A stretch of DNA of 64,000 nucleotides from Streptomyces sp. NBC_01497 (GTDB lineage: Bacteria; Actinomycetota; Actinomycetes; Streptomycetales; Streptomycetaceae), in NCBI RefSeq assembly GCF_036250695.1, contig NZ_CP109427.1:2418001-2482000 (forward strand). Direction: 5' to 3'. The position numbers and the translations under genes were made by a program. Positions 51,169-59,511 of the stretch are shown here, piece by piece. The first letter of the stretch is position 1. Each line of letters opens with the position of its first letter. Below the pieces are notes generated by a model. That model saw only the letters and a program-made list of their open reading frames with translations, was not told the origin of the DNA and did not search any database.

Positions 51169-51174
51169 TAGCGT
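51169..51174 (+). promoter_or_regulatory. -10 element of nucS
   Basis: TAGCGT lies 8 nt before the nucS ATG (51183); no Shine-Dalgarno is present. A leaderless or nearly leaderless mRNA is predicted. Confidence 0.45.
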
Positions 51175-51182
51175 TGCCGACC

Positions 51183-51842
51183 ATGCGTCTCGTCATCGCC
51201 CGCTGCTCCGTGGACTACGCGGGCAGGCTCACCGCTCATCTGCCCTCCGCACCCCGTCTCATCCTGGTCAAGGCGGACGGCAGTGTGTCGATCCATGCCG
51301 ACGACCGTGCGTACAAGCCTCTCAACTGGATGTCACCGCCCTGCACCCTCAAGGAGGGGGACGGCACGTGGACCGTCGTCAACAAAGCGGGCGAGAAACT
51401 GATCATCACCATGGAAGAGGTCCTGCACGACTCGTCGCACGAGCTGGGCGTGGACCCCGGCCTGATCAAGGACGGCGTGGAGGCACACCTCCAGGAACTG
51501 CTCGCCGACCGCATCGAGACCCTGGGCCAGGGCTACAGCCTCATCCGCCGCGAGTACCCCACGGCGATCGGCCCGGTGGACATCCTGTGCCGTGACTCCG
51601 ACGGCGGCACGGTCGCGGTGGAGATCAAGCGGCGCGGCGAGATCGACGGTGTCGAGCAGTTGACGCGCTACCTCGATCTGCTGAACCGCGATCCCCATCT
51701 GGCTCCCGTCAAGGGCGTGTTCGCGGCCCAGGAGATCAAGCCGCAGGCCCGCGTCCTGGCGACGGACCGCGGGATCGGCTGCGTGGTGCTCGACTACAAC
51801 GCGCTGCGCGGCATCGAGGACGACAAACTGCGGCTGTTCTGA
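51183..51842 (+). CDS. nucS: Endonuclease NucS (EndoMS), mismatch repair
   Basis: A 219-residue NucS, the nuclease that cuts both strands at mismatches and gives non-canonical mismatch repair in actinobacteria lacking MutS/MutL. The N-terminal DNA-binding domain covers about 1-105. The C-terminal RecB-like nuclease domain has Asp133 in GPVDILCRD and Glu147-X-Lys149 in [10 protein letters not shown], the same spacing as the D-ExK catalytic triad of archaeal NucS. The C-terminal DDKLRLF is a beta-clamp-binding-type tail. The length fits the family (about 220). Confidence 0.95.
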   Translation: MRLVIARCSVDYAGRLTAHLPSAPRLILVKADGSVSIHADDRAYKPLNWMSPPCTLKEGDGTWTVVNKAGEKLIITMEEVLHDSSHELGVDPGLIKDGVEAHLQELLADRIETLGQGYSLIRREYPTAIGPVDILCRDSDGGTVAVEIKRRGEIDGVEQLTRYLDLLNRDPHLAPVKGVFAAQEIKPQARVLATDRGIGCVVLDYNALRGIEDDKLRLF

Positions 51843-51867
51843 CGGCGCCCGATCACGGGACCCGGCG

Positions 51868-51873
51868 TACGAT
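51868..51873 (+). promoter_or_regulatory. -10 element of the third tetR gene
   Basis: TACGAT lies 8 nt before the GTG at 51882 and 25 bp past the nucS stop, predicting a leaderless transcript separate from nucS. Confidence 0.45.
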
Positions 51874-51881
51874 CCGGAGCC

Positions 51882-52640
51882 GTGAACGCGTCCCCTGCGG
51901 CTGCTCCCGGCGGTGACGCCGGCCCTCCCGCGACCGTCCCGGCCGGCCCGGACCGCGCGGGACGGCCGGCCCGCCCCCCGTTGAGCCGGAACGCCGTCGT
52001 GGACGCCGCGCTCGGCGTGATCGACGACGAGGGCCTCGACGGGCTGACCATGCGGAAGGTCGGCGACCGCCTGTCGGCCGGCCCGAGTGCTCTCTACGCC
52101 CATGTGGAGAGCAAGGAGCAGTTGGTCCGGCTGGCCCTCGACCGCCCGCTGGCCGGGCTGCGGCTGCCCGCGGTGGATCCGGAGAACTGGGTCGCTCGGA
52201 CGAGGGAGTTCGCTCGCTCGCTCCATGCGCTGCTCCGCAGCCACCCGGCCCTGGTGGCCGCGCCGTTCGGCGACACACCGCCGGGCCCCGGCGCGGCCGC
52301 GGTGTGTCGGTGGCTGCCGGCGGTCCTGACGGCGGGCGGACTGCTCCCGGACGCCGCCTCCCACGCGGCCGGGCTGCTGCTGGGACACATCGGCGCGACG
52401 GCCCTTCCGGCCGCGACGGATGCCCTGGAGCGGCAGAGGGACCATGCCGGTCGTTCCGGCCGCGGGCGCGGGGACCGGCGTCCACCGGGTCCGTACATCG
52501 CGCGTTACGGCGGCCTCGCCGACCTGACCGGACCGCCGCCTGAGGCTTCGCCCGAGGAGCGGTTCGAGTTCGGCCTGGACGTCCTGCTCAGCGGCCTGAC
52601 GGCCCTCGCCGCCCGGCGGCACAGCTCTCCGCGCCTCTGA
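51882..52640 (+). CDS. TetR-family regulator with TetR_C-type ligand domain
   Basis: A 252-residue regulator. About 33 disordered Ala/Pro/Gly residues precede the helix-turn-helix (LSRNAVVDAALGVIDDEGLD, then LSAGPSALYAHVESKEQLV). The C-terminal domain follows the layout of the TetR class proper, with ~170 residues and a histidine in LLGHIGATALP. Members often control drug resistance or exporters, but no transporter is adjacent. It is convergent with a MerR gene. Confidence 0.87.
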   Translation: MNASPAAAPGGDAGPPATVPAGPDRAGRPARPPLSRNAVVDAALGVIDDEGLDGLTMRKVGDRLSAGPSALYAHVESKEQLVRLALDRPLAGLRLPAVDPENWVARTREFARSLHALLRSHPALVAAPFGDTPPGPGAAAVCRWLPAVLTAGGLLPDAASHAAGLLLGHIGATALPAATDALERQRDHAGRSGRGRGDRRPPGPYIARYGGLADLTGPPPEASPEERFEFGLDVLLSGLTALAARRHSSPRL

Positions 52641-52763
52641 CACGCGGACCCTGCCCACGCCTTCGCCACGCGGCGTCCCGCCACCGGTCCGGTACCGGGG
52701 CCGGCCGACGGGCGGGCGACTGGCGACCGGGGCAGCGACAGCTACAGGCGCCGGCCCTCCGCC

Positions 52764-53588
52764 TCAGAAGGACGGCTTCGTCCGGAAGACCGGCCATCCG
52801 ATCATGGTGCACCAGTGGGAAGAGTCGCCGGTGTGGTGCCGATTGACCGGATAGAACTCCCGAATGGGCCCGGCTGTCGACAGCGCATGGCGCGTCACAT
52901 AATCGGCGAGAGTTCCGTAAGCGCGATCGATCCCCTGCACCGGCCCCTTGTGGAGAATGACCGCCAATTCCGCCGAAGGCAGGTCGATCAGCTGGATCCG
53001 GCCCGCGGTGGGTGGGGAACCTTCCACCGGAAGGTAGACCGTGGCCATCCCGTGTCCCTCACGGAACAGGGAATCCGCGTACATTCCCCCTGCTTCACCG
53101 GCGAGCGGGACGCTTTGCGCGGAAAGAGTCGCGTACAGCTCGCCAAGGGCTCCGTTGTACCACGCACCGAACTCCTCGGCGTCGACCTCCTTGGCGATGG
53201 CCGCCGCCCGCATCTCCGGGATGTGGCGATGTTCGACGGGGAATTCCGACTTCGGGTGCTCGAGCAGGTCGCGGAGGGACGCGGCAGCCGCCCTCGTACG
53301 CTCCAGCTCCCCCTCCAGCCGGAGCAGATGCCGGGCGATCAGGTCACTACGCTCCGCGACGTCCTCCGCACGCAGGATGCTCCGGATGTCCTCCAAGGGC
53401 ATGTCGAGGGCGCGGAGCCTCCGGATGACCTGCGCCGATGGAATCTGCGCGAGGTCGTACCTGCGGTAGCCGGACCTGAAGTCGATCTCGGCCGGTTCGA
53501 GCAGCCCTTCCTGGTGGTAGTGCCGCAGCGCCTTCACGCTCAGGTGCGTGGCGCGGGCAAAGTCACCGATGGACAGGGTCGTGTTCAC
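52764..53588 (-). CDS. MerR-family regulator with GyrI-like effector-binding domain
   Basis: A 274-residue BmrR/BltR-like regulator. Residues 1-75 are the MerR winged helix (LSIGDFARATHLSVKALRHY), a coiled-coil dimer helix spans ~80-120, and a GyrI-like drug-binding domain fills ~125-274 (EFGAWYNGALGELYATL, LPSAELAVILHKGPVQGIDR, GPIREFYPVNRH). Such proteins bind lipophilic drugs and switch on a nearby resistance gene. The GTG start lies 6 nt after its -10. It is divergent from a SnoaL-like/hydrolase operon, which is its probable target. Confidence 0.9.
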   Translation of the reverse strand: MNTTLSIGDFARATHLSVKALRHYHQEGLLEPAEIDFRSGYRRYDLAQIPSAQVIRRLRALDMPLEDIRSILRAEDVAERSDLIARHLLRLEGELERTRAAAASLRDLLEHPKSEFPVEHRHIPEMRAAAIAKEVDAEEFGAWYNGALGELYATLSAQSVPLAGEAGGMYADSLFREGHGMATVYLPVEGSPPTAGRIQLIDLPSAELAVILHKGPVQGIDRAYGTLADYVTRHALSTAGPIREFYPVNRHHTGDSSHWCTMIGWPVFRTKPSF

Positions 53589-53594
53589 GCGACA

Positions 53595-53625
53595 AGTGTG
53601 AACCCTTCCCCAGCGGGAGAGTCAA
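53595..53625 (-). promoter_or_regulatory. MerR-type promoter with 19-bp spacer
   Basis: On the minus strand -35 TTGACT (53620-53625) and -10 CACACT (53595-53600) are exactly 19 bp apart, as in MerR-activated promoters. The spacer holds the imperfect dyad CTCCCGC-T-GGGGAAG. The GTG start follows the -10 by 6 nt (leaderless). The site lies in the gap shared with the divergent operon. Confidence 0.6.
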
Positions 53626-53709
53626 GCCAGGACTGATCCCTTGACCCTCCCGCACGGTCACGGAGGACGGTCGAGGTGCTCGACCGGACGAACAGAAAGA
53701 GAGAATTCC

Positions 53710-54090
53710 GTGGCCACATCCATCGAACTCGTCGGCGTTGTCGCCGATCATGTCCGCGCCGTCAACTCGTTCGACGTGGACGCGATCGTCGGCACTTTCG
53801 CCGAGGACGCCTACGTGAATGACAACCACCGCGAGATACGAGGTGTCGAAGCGATCCGCCGCTGGGTGGAGAAGGAGATGGTGGACGACAGCGTCACCGT
53901 CGAACCCGTCGAGGTGCTCGATCACCACGGCGACACGATCGTCCGCGGCCGTTACGACGGAACGTACGACAAGACCGGCCTCCCGGACGAACTCGTGATG
54001 AGCAACTACTTCTCGGTGCGGGAGGGGAAGATCATCTCGCTGGTGGTCATCCGCAACCAGCCCTCCCCGTACGACGAGGCCGGAGCGTGA
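53710..54090 (+). CDS. SnoaL-like/NTF2-fold protein
   Basis: A 126-residue protein of the SnoaL-like NTF2 fold: VADHVRAVNSFDVDAIVGTF, then AEDAYVNDNHREIRGVEAIR and WVEKEMVDDSVTVEPVEVLD. Such domains include polyketide cyclases, isomerases and many small-molecule-binding proteins; the role here is open. The GTG at 53710 has GAGAG upstream. Its stop overlaps the hydrolase start (GTGA), so the two proteins are made together, probably under the divergent MerR regulator. Confidence 0.82.
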   Translation: MATSIELVGVVADHVRAVNSFDVDAIVGTFAEDAYVNDNHREIRGVEAIRRWVEKEMVDDSVTVEPVEVLDHHGDTIVRGRYDGTYDKTGLPDELVMSNYFSVREGKIISLVVIRNQPSPYDEAGA

Positions 54091-55031
54091 GCCACCGGCT
54101 CGACGCCGAGGTCGGCGCGGCCCTGGCCCGGGTGGCCGCCGCCGGCCCCGCGCCGGTCGTGGCGCGGGGCGACTGGAGGGCACTGCGTGAGAGCGGCAAC
54201 GCGGGCCAGCGGTACATGTCGACTCTGACGCCGGCGGTCTCGGGAGTCTCCCGGACCGGCCACTGGGCCGAGGCGCCGGACGGGGCCCGGATGGAACTGC
54301 GGTGGTATCGCCGCGGCGACGAGGCCCCGGGGTCCGCCGTGGTCTACGCGCACGGGGGCGGCATGGTCCTGGGCAGCCTCGACAGTTACGACAGGTTGCT
54401 CGACTGGTACGTGGCCCGCAGCGGGGTGCCGTTCCTCTCGGTCGGCTACCGCCTGGCCCCGGAGTCGGGCGGTACAGCCCTTGCCGAGGACGTCTGCGCG
54501 GCCCTGTCGTGGCTGCGCGCGCACGCCGGCGAGCTCGGCGTCGACCCCGGTCGCATCGCCGTCATGGGGGACAGCGGCGGGGGCGCACCCGCCGCCGGCG
54601 CGGCCATCCTGGCCAGGGACCGCGGGATTCCGCTGGCCCGGCAGATCCTCGTGTACGCGATGCTCGACGATCGCAACACCGACGCGGATCCCGCGCTGGC
54701 GCCGTACGCGACGTGGACCTACGACAACAACTGGACGGCCTGGAGTGCCGTGCTGGGGGAAGCCCGCGGCACGGCGGCCGTGTCGCCGATCGCGGCACCC
54801 GCCCGGCTCGAAGAGGCATCGGGCCTGGCGCCTGCCTATGTCGAGGTCGGGGACCTCGACATATTCCGCGACGAGAACATGGCTTTCGCGGCCACGCTCG
54901 CCTCGGCCGGAGTTCCTGTGGAACTCCACGTCCATCCCGGCGTACCGCACGGATTCGATCGCCTCGCACCCGACGCGGATGTCTCACGTCGCGCGTTCGC
55001 CGACCGCCTGCGTGTCATGGCGCAGCTGTAG
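54087..55031 (+). CDS. Alpha/beta hydrolase, HSL family (esterase/lipase type)
   Basis: A 314-residue hydrolase of the hormone-sensitive-lipase family. The oxyanion-hole motif HGGG is at residues 89-92, the nucleophile Ser163 lies in GDSGGG, the acid is in EVGDLDIFRDE and the His in GVPHGFD. It hydrolyses small esters or lactones; the substrate is unknown. Coupling to a SnoaL-like protein and control by a drug-sensing MerR suggest turnover of a toxic or signalling ester (inference). A 22-bp-stem terminator follows. Confidence 0.9.
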   Translation: MSHRLDAEVGAALARVAAAGPAPVVARGDWRALRESGNAGQRYMSTLTPAVSGVSRTGHWAEAPDGARMELRWYRRGDEAPGSAVVYAHGGGMVLGSLDSYDRLLDWYVARSGVPFLSVGYRLAPESGGTALAEDVCAALSWLRAHAGELGVDPGRIAVMGDSGGGAPAAGAAILARDRGIPLARQILVYAMLDDRNTDADPALAPYATWTYDNNWTAWSAVLGEARGTAAVSPIAAPARLEEASGLAPAYVEVGDLDIFRDENMAFAATLASAGVPVELHVHPGVPHGFDRLAPDADVSRRAFADRLRVMAQL

Positions 55032-55080
55032 AACGCACGTTGACGGTGACGACCCGTCAACTCCGCCGTCCGTGACCCTC

Positions 55081-55148
55081 CGCACGGAGGCCCGTCGGCC
55101 GGAAGCGGCACGCCTCGGCGCGCCGGCCGGCCGACGGGCCTCCGTGCG
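55081..55148. terminator. Bidirectional hairpin, 22-bp perfect stem
   Basis: Arms 55081-55102 (starting CGCACGGAGGCCC) and 55127-55148 are exact complements with a 24-nt loop. It lies between the convergent hydrolase and NTPase genes. Confidence 0.88.
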
Positions 55149-55156
55149 CGTCGGTG

Positions 55157-57736
55157 TCAGCTCGTCGGCTGCGACACCGTGACGGAGGCGGACTGCGCCG
55201 ACCCGGAGCCGTCACCCGAGGGCGTCGGGGACGTGGGGCTGTCGGGTGAACTCGGCGGGCTCGTCGGGTCGTCCGGCGACGACGGCGGCGGGGACGTGGG
55301 GCTGCCGGGCGAGCTCGGCGGGCTCGTCGGGTCGTCCGGCGACGACGGCGGCGGGGAGGTGGGGCCGCCGGGCGAGCCGCCGGAGCCGGTACCGCCCGGC
55401 GAGGACGGTGCCTGGCCGCCCGAGTGGGACGGCGAGCCCGGCCCGTGTCCGGCCTGCCCGCTGTCCGACGGTCCCTGCGGTGTGCCGCCGGAGGGCGATC
55501 CCGCGCCGGGCGACGACGGCGCCCCGGAAACGCCCGACGATCCGGACGCCGAAGGCGCCGGCGCCCCGGCCGCGGAGCCGCGGCCCGCGGGCGCGTGCGT
55601 CCCCGCCGAGCTCGATCCGCCCGCGGGTTCCTGGGGCGGCAGGGCATCGCCGTCGCCGTCGCTCCGCTCGGTCGCGGTGTGGTCGGTGCCCTGGGAGCCG
55701 TTGCCGGAGGTGAGCCCGAGGCCCACCACCGTACCCATCACGGCGGCGAGCACGGCTCCCGCGCCGGCGGCGACCACGTTGCGCCGCGCGCCGCCGAGCA
55801 GGCGCCGGCCGGTGGCCGCGCGAGCGGGTACCTGCGTGATCCGCACCGGCTGCTGCCGCAGCGGCGGCTCGGCCGACCGGGACGGCAGCGCCGCCACGAT
55901 GGGCGTCGGCTGGGTCACGGGTGCTCCCGCGGGCTGCGGTGGCGGCGCGATCGCCGCGACGGGCGTCACCCCCCTCTCCAGGTCGGACACCAGGGCCAGC
56001 GCCCGTCGGCCGGCCACCGTGCCGCTGCGGTCGGCGACGACGCCCCGCATCCCGATGGACGCCTCCAGCTCGGCCCGCGCCCGGTCCAGGTTGCCGGCGC
56101 AGAGCGCGAGCACGCCCAACTCGTGGTGGAAATAAGCTTCTTCGGCGACCTCTCCGGCCGCGCGTGCCGCGGACTGCCCGGCCCTGAGTGCCTTCTCCCA
56201 GGCGCTCCACCGCAGCCCGGCGAGCAGCGCCGGTGCGGCGCTGCGCGCCAGGCGCAGGGCCGTGTCGGCGGCCTCGGGCAACAGCGGGCCCATCGAGGCG
56301 AGGACGGCGTCCGCCTCCGCGGTGATCCGCTGCGGCGTGACCGAGGGGTGGCCGGTCCACCAGGTGTAGTGCTCGGCGGCGCTGCGGGCGTCGCGCACCG
56401 CGTCGTCGGCGTACCCCGCGGCGCGCAGCTGGGTCAGGACGCCGGGGGCCAGGCGGTAGCGCGCGCCGACCGGGCTGAGCAGCGCACAGCTCATCAACTC
56501 CCCGAGGGCGGCGTCCGCGTGGGTGTCGCCGACCAGCGCGGGCAGGTGCGCCTGGTGCGGCACCTCGCCGCCGAGCGCGACCGCGAACCGCAGGGTCGCC
56601 CGCGCCGATTCGCTCAGCCGCGAGGCGAGCAGGGCGGCGGGGGCCGCTCCCTCGCCGAGGGTCGGCAGGGGGATGTCGTACGTGCCCTCCGTGCCGGGGG
56701 CCCCGTCGAAGGCCGGGTCGAACGCGGTCTCCGCGGTCGTCCCCGTGGCGGTCGGCCCCGAGGGCTTGGCGAACGCCTCGAACTCGTCGAACACCTGCGG
56801 GTCGCGGCGGAGCTGGTCGCGCTGCCGCAGCAGCGCACCCGCCTGGACGAAGCGCAGCGGCAGGCCCTCGGACTCGAACCAGAGGTCGCCCGCCCAGTTC
56901 CGCTCCACCTCGCTCAGCGGCCGTCCGGCGGCCCGCTCCAGGAGTTCCAGCGAGGCGGCCCTGCCGAGTCCCGCGAGCAGGACGTCCACGACGGCGGCGC
57001 CGGGCGACGGCGCGGACACCTCGGGGGAGACGGCGAAGAGGAAGGCGCACTCGGGGGTGGCGGACAGCAGGTCGTCCAGCGCCTCACCGCCGAGTTCCAG
57101 GTCGTCCACGACGACGACGGCGCCCACCTCCGCGACGCGGGCGCGCAGTTCGGCCCGGTCGGGGCGGTGTTCCCCCTCGCTGTGGAAGACCACGGTGTAC
57201 AGGTCGTGGAGCAGCTCGGTCGCGGTGCGGCGGTAGCCGTTCAGACGTATGAGTCCGTCGGGTGCGAGGGTCCCGCAGCGCGCGGCGACGGCGTCGAGGA
57301 GCGCGGTGCGGCCGGATCCCGGCACGCCCAGCAGCCGGGCGGAGCGGCCCTGGCCCAGCAGCTCGACGAGCTGGTCGTGTTCGGCCTCGCGCTCCAGCAG
57401 GGGCAGCGCGGGGGCAGCGGGTCCCGGCGGTACGGAAGGACGCCCGGCGCGCTGGAGCGCGGCGCGCTCGCGGGGGCCTCGGCGCTCGGGGCGGCCCGGG
57501 CGGCGGCCCGGTGTGCAGGGCTCGATCTCACTGCCGTCCACGGGGTTGACGGTGATGAGGAGGTCACCGGACACCAGTTCGGTGGTGCGGACGGGCGCAC
57601 CACCGGCGCCGCCGCCCGCAGGGGACGCCAGCGCGGGCGTGATCGCCTCACGCCGTTGCGGCCTGCGCTCCGGGAAACCGGGGCGCCGGTCCTCGTCGCG
57701 TCCGTGCTCCTCGGGTCCCGCGCTCATCGGGTCCAT
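55157..57736 (-). CDS. Membrane-anchored STAND-like NTPase with Ser/Pro-rich outer stalk
   Basis: An 859-residue protein. After a disordered N-terminus, an AAA/STAND-like NTPase domain runs from ~115 to ~400, like the ATPase part of LuxR/AfsR-type regulators. Its P-loop is GVPGSGRT, with Arg143 where Walker A has Lys; Walker B is VVVVDD. Helical, TPR-like repeats follow to ~610. A single transmembrane helix (~655-677, VVAAGAGAVLAAVMGTVVGL) leads to ~180 residues of Ser/Pro/Gly stalk outside. No DNA-binding domain is present. ATG 57736 is preferred over TTG 57742 because GGGGGA is 8 nt upstream. Function unknown; a sensory or scaffold role is possible. Confidence 0.78.
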   Translation of the reverse strand: MDPMSAGPEEHGRDEDRRPGFPERRPQRREAITPALASPAGGGAGGAPVRTTELVSGDLLITVNPVDGSEIEPCTPGRRPGRPERRGPRERAALQRAGRPSVPPGPAAPALPLLEREAEHDQLVELLGQGRSARLLGVPGSGRTALLDAVAARCGTLAPDGLIRLNGYRRTATELLHDLYTVVFHSEGEHRPDRAELRARVAEVGAVVVVDDLELGGEALDDLLSATPECAFLFAVSPEVSAPSPGAAVVDVLLAGLGRAASLELLERAAGRPLSEVERNWAGDLWFESEGLPLRFVQAGALLRQRDQLRRDPQVFDEFEAFAKPSGPTATGTTAETAFDPAFDGAPGTEGTYDIPLPTLGEGAAPAALLASRLSESARATLRFAVALGGEVPHQAHLPALVGDTHADAALGELMSCALLSPVGARYRLAPGVLTQLRAAGYADDAVRDARSAAEHYTWWTGHPSVTPQRITAEADAVLASMGPLLPEAADTALRLARSAAPALLAGLRWSAWEKALRAGQSAARAAGEVAEEAYFHHELGVLALCAGNLDRARAELEASIGMRGVVADRSGTVAGRRALALVSDLERGVTPVAAIAPPPQPAGAPVTQPTPIVAALPSRSAEPPLRQQPVRITQVPARAATGRRLLGGARRNVVAAGAGAVLAAVMGTVVGLGLTSGNGSQGTDHTATERSDGDGDALPPQEPAGGSSSAGTHAPAGRGSAAGAPAPSASGSSGVSGAPSSPGAGSPSGGTPQGPSDSGQAGHGPGSPSHSGGQAPSSPGGTGSGGSPGGPTSPPPSSPDDPTSPPSSPGSPTSPPPSSPDDPTSPPSSPDSPTSPTPSGDGSGSAQSASVTVSQPTS
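55230..55355 (-). repeat. Two tandem 63-bp repeats inside the NTPase gene stalk
   Basis: The 63-bp unit occurs at 55230-55292 and 55293-55355 with few differences, plus a partial third. It encodes 21 residues with the core PTSPPPSSPDDPTSPPSS. Such in-frame repeats can change stalk length between strains without breaking the gene. Confidence 0.8.
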
Positions 57737-57951
57737 CGGCAAATCCCCCAGATAGTGGCGTGCGGGGCCGAACCATAGACCCCCGCACTGTATCCAGGAA
57801 CTCCGGGGCCGCCGGAGGCAGGTGGGGTACGAGCGGGGAGCCGGCCCCTGGCCGCGGGGAGAGCGCAGCTCAGAGCCTTACCGGGGGTGACGCCACGGCG
57901 GTCCGGCCGCCGGCGGGGTGCGGGGACCACGCGACGCGGGCCGGCACAGCC

Positions 57952-58019
57952 CCTCCCCGCGAAGGGGGAGGCGGCCGGACAGCGGCGCCCGGCAGGCCGT
58001 GGGCCGGCCGGGGCCGGCC
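57952..58019. terminator. Hairpins downstream of the STAS gene
   Basis: GGCCGGCC (58002-58009) and GGCCGGCC (58012-58019) can fold on each other 17 bp beyond the STAS stop. CCTCCCC (57952-57958) also pairs with GGGGAGG (57965-57971). The 299-bp gap holds no gene; TATCTG near the NTPase start may be its -10. Confidence 0.45.
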
Positions 58020-58035
58020 ACCACCCGGCGCACCG

Positions 58036-58359
58036 TCAGACGCGGGGCAGCGACTCCGCCGCGATCCCGCCCTCGATGGCGAGGATGCGGTGCAGGCGGG
58101 TGGCCACGAGCAGGCGCTGCATCTGCGGCGGTACGCCCCGGAGCACGAGTCTGCGGCCGCACCGCCCGGCGCGCCGGTGGACGCCCATGATGACGCCCAG
58201 TCCGGTGGCGTCCCAGGAGTCCAGCTCGGTCAGGTCCAGCACGAGGTCGCCGACTCCGTCGTCCACGGCCGCGTGCAGAACCGTACGGGCGTCCGCCGCG
58301 CTGCGAACGTCGAGGCGGCCCCCGACGACCAGCTCGGCGTGGTCGCCCCTGATGTGCAT
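58036..58359 (-). CDS. STAS-domain protein, anti-sigma factor antagonist type
   Basis: A 107-residue single STAS domain, like SpoIIAA/RsbV/BldG proteins that bind anti-sigma kinases and free a sigma factor. The helix-1 site that is phosphorylated in such proteins usually reads DSTGLGVL or DSSGLGVL; here it is WDATGLGVIMG, so the residue before Gly is Thr and the preceding Ser is Ala. GGGGAG lies 6 nt before the ATG. No anti-sigma kinase or sigma gene is next to it. Streptomyces genomes hold many unlinked copies. Confidence 0.88.
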   Translation of the reverse strand: MHIRGDHAELVVGGRLDVRSAADARTVLHAAVDDGVGDLVLDLTELDSWDATGLGVIMGVHRRAGRCGRRLVLRGVPPQMQRLLVATRLHRILAIEGGIAAESLPRV

Positions 58360-58459
58360 ATGCGCTCCCCGAGAGTGCGGTACCGCTGTGTCCTGACAGC
58401 GTCTGCGTCGTGCGTCAAAACGGTCGTGCCGTACGCGCCGGTGCCGGCGGATTGCCGAC

Positions 58460-58497
58460 GCAACAACTGACGGCCCGAAGGGGCGAGCGGTTGTTGC
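58460..58497. terminator. Two-part hairpin downstream of the 3-hydroxybutyryl-CoA dehydrogenase gene
   Basis: GCAACAAC (58460-58467) pairs with GTTGTTGC (58490-58497), and the loop contains a GCCC/GGGC inner stem. It lies ~85 bp beyond the minus-strand dehydrogenase stop and ~100 bp upstream of the STAS start. Terminator or leader structure. Confidence 0.5.
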
Positions 58498-58580
58498 CCG
58501 TAAGCGAACCGATATCGGACGCGGCCACTTCTCACCCCATCAGGTGAGAGCCGTTGGTCCTCGGCGGTTCCGTGCGGAAA

Positions 58581-59429
58581 TCAGTGCTTGTAGAACCCCT
58601 GCCCGCTCTTGCGGCCGATGTCACCCGCGTCCACCATCCGGCGCATCAACTCGGGCGGCGCGAACTTCTCGTCCTGCGACTCGGTGTAGATGTTGCCGGT
58701 GGCGTGCAGCAGGATGTCGACGCCGGTCAGGTCAGCCGTCGCGAGCGGGCCCATGGCATGCCCGAAGCCGAGCTTGCACGCGAGGTCGATGTCCTCGGCG
58801 GTGGCGACGCCCGACTCGTAGAGCTTGACCGCCTCCACCACGAGCGCGGAGATCAGCCGGGTCGTGACGAAGCCCGCCACGTCACGGTTGACGACCACAC
58901 AGGTCTTGCCGACGGACTCGGCGAACTCCCGCGCGGTGGCGAGGGTCTCGTCGCTGGTCTTGTAGCCGCGCACCAGTTCGCACAGCTGCATCATCGGCAC
59001 GGGCGAGAAGAAGTGGGCGCCGACGACGCGTTCGGGGTGCTCGGTCGCCGCCGCGATCTTGGTGATGGGGATCGCGGAGGTGTTGGACGCGAGCACGGTC
59101 TCCGGGCTCGTGATCTTGTCGAGGGCGCGGAAGATCTCGTGCTTCACGTCGAGCTGTTCGAAGACGGCCTCGACGACGAGGTCCGCGTCGGCGACGGCGT
59201 CGAGGTCGGTGGTCGTCGTGATGCGGCCGAGCGCCGCCTCCGCGTCCGCCGCCTCCAGCTTGCCCTTGGCGGTGAACCGCTCGTACGAGGCCTTGATGGT
59301 GTCGGTTCCGCGCGTCAGCGCCGCGTCGGTGACATCCCGCAGCACGACCTCCCAGCCGGCCTGGGCGGAGACCTGTGCGATGCCGGACCCCATGAGTCCG
59401 GCGCCGATGACGGCGAGCTTCCTGGCCAC
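58581..59429 (-). CDS. 3-hydroxybutyryl-CoA dehydrogenase
   Basis: A 282-residue NAD(P)-dependent dehydrogenase that reduces acetoacetyl-CoA to 3-hydroxybutyryl-CoA or runs in reverse. Its Rossmann fingerprint is VIGAGLMGSGIAQV. SNTSAIPIT, GAHFFSPVPMMQLCELV with the catalytic His, and NRDVAGFVTTRL are family hallmarks; the C-terminal helical domain ends GRKSGQGFYKH. The GTG at 59427-59429 has GAGG 6 nt upstream. With the thiolase at 37.7 kb it supports a route from acetyl-CoA to C4 acyl-CoA. Confidence 0.93.
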   Translation of the reverse strand: MARKLAVIGAGLMGSGIAQVSAQAGWEVVLRDVTDAALTRGTDTIKASYERFTAKGKLEAADAEAALGRITTTTDLDAVADADLVVEAVFEQLDVKHEIFRALDKITSPETVLASNTSAIPITKIAAATEHPERVVGAHFFSPVPMMQLCELVRGYKTSDETLATAREFAESVGKTCVVVNRDVAGFVTTRLISALVVEAVKLYESGVATAEDIDLACKLGFGHAMGPLATADLTGVDILLHATGNIYTESQDEKFAPPELMRRMVDAGDIGRKSGQGFYKH

Positions 59430-59511
59430 GACACACCTCTCGGTTCTCTTGGCGAGCAGCCGGGCCTGTGGCGGCGCGCGGCTCTTTAACGCGCCCTTAC
59501 GAACGCGGCGC

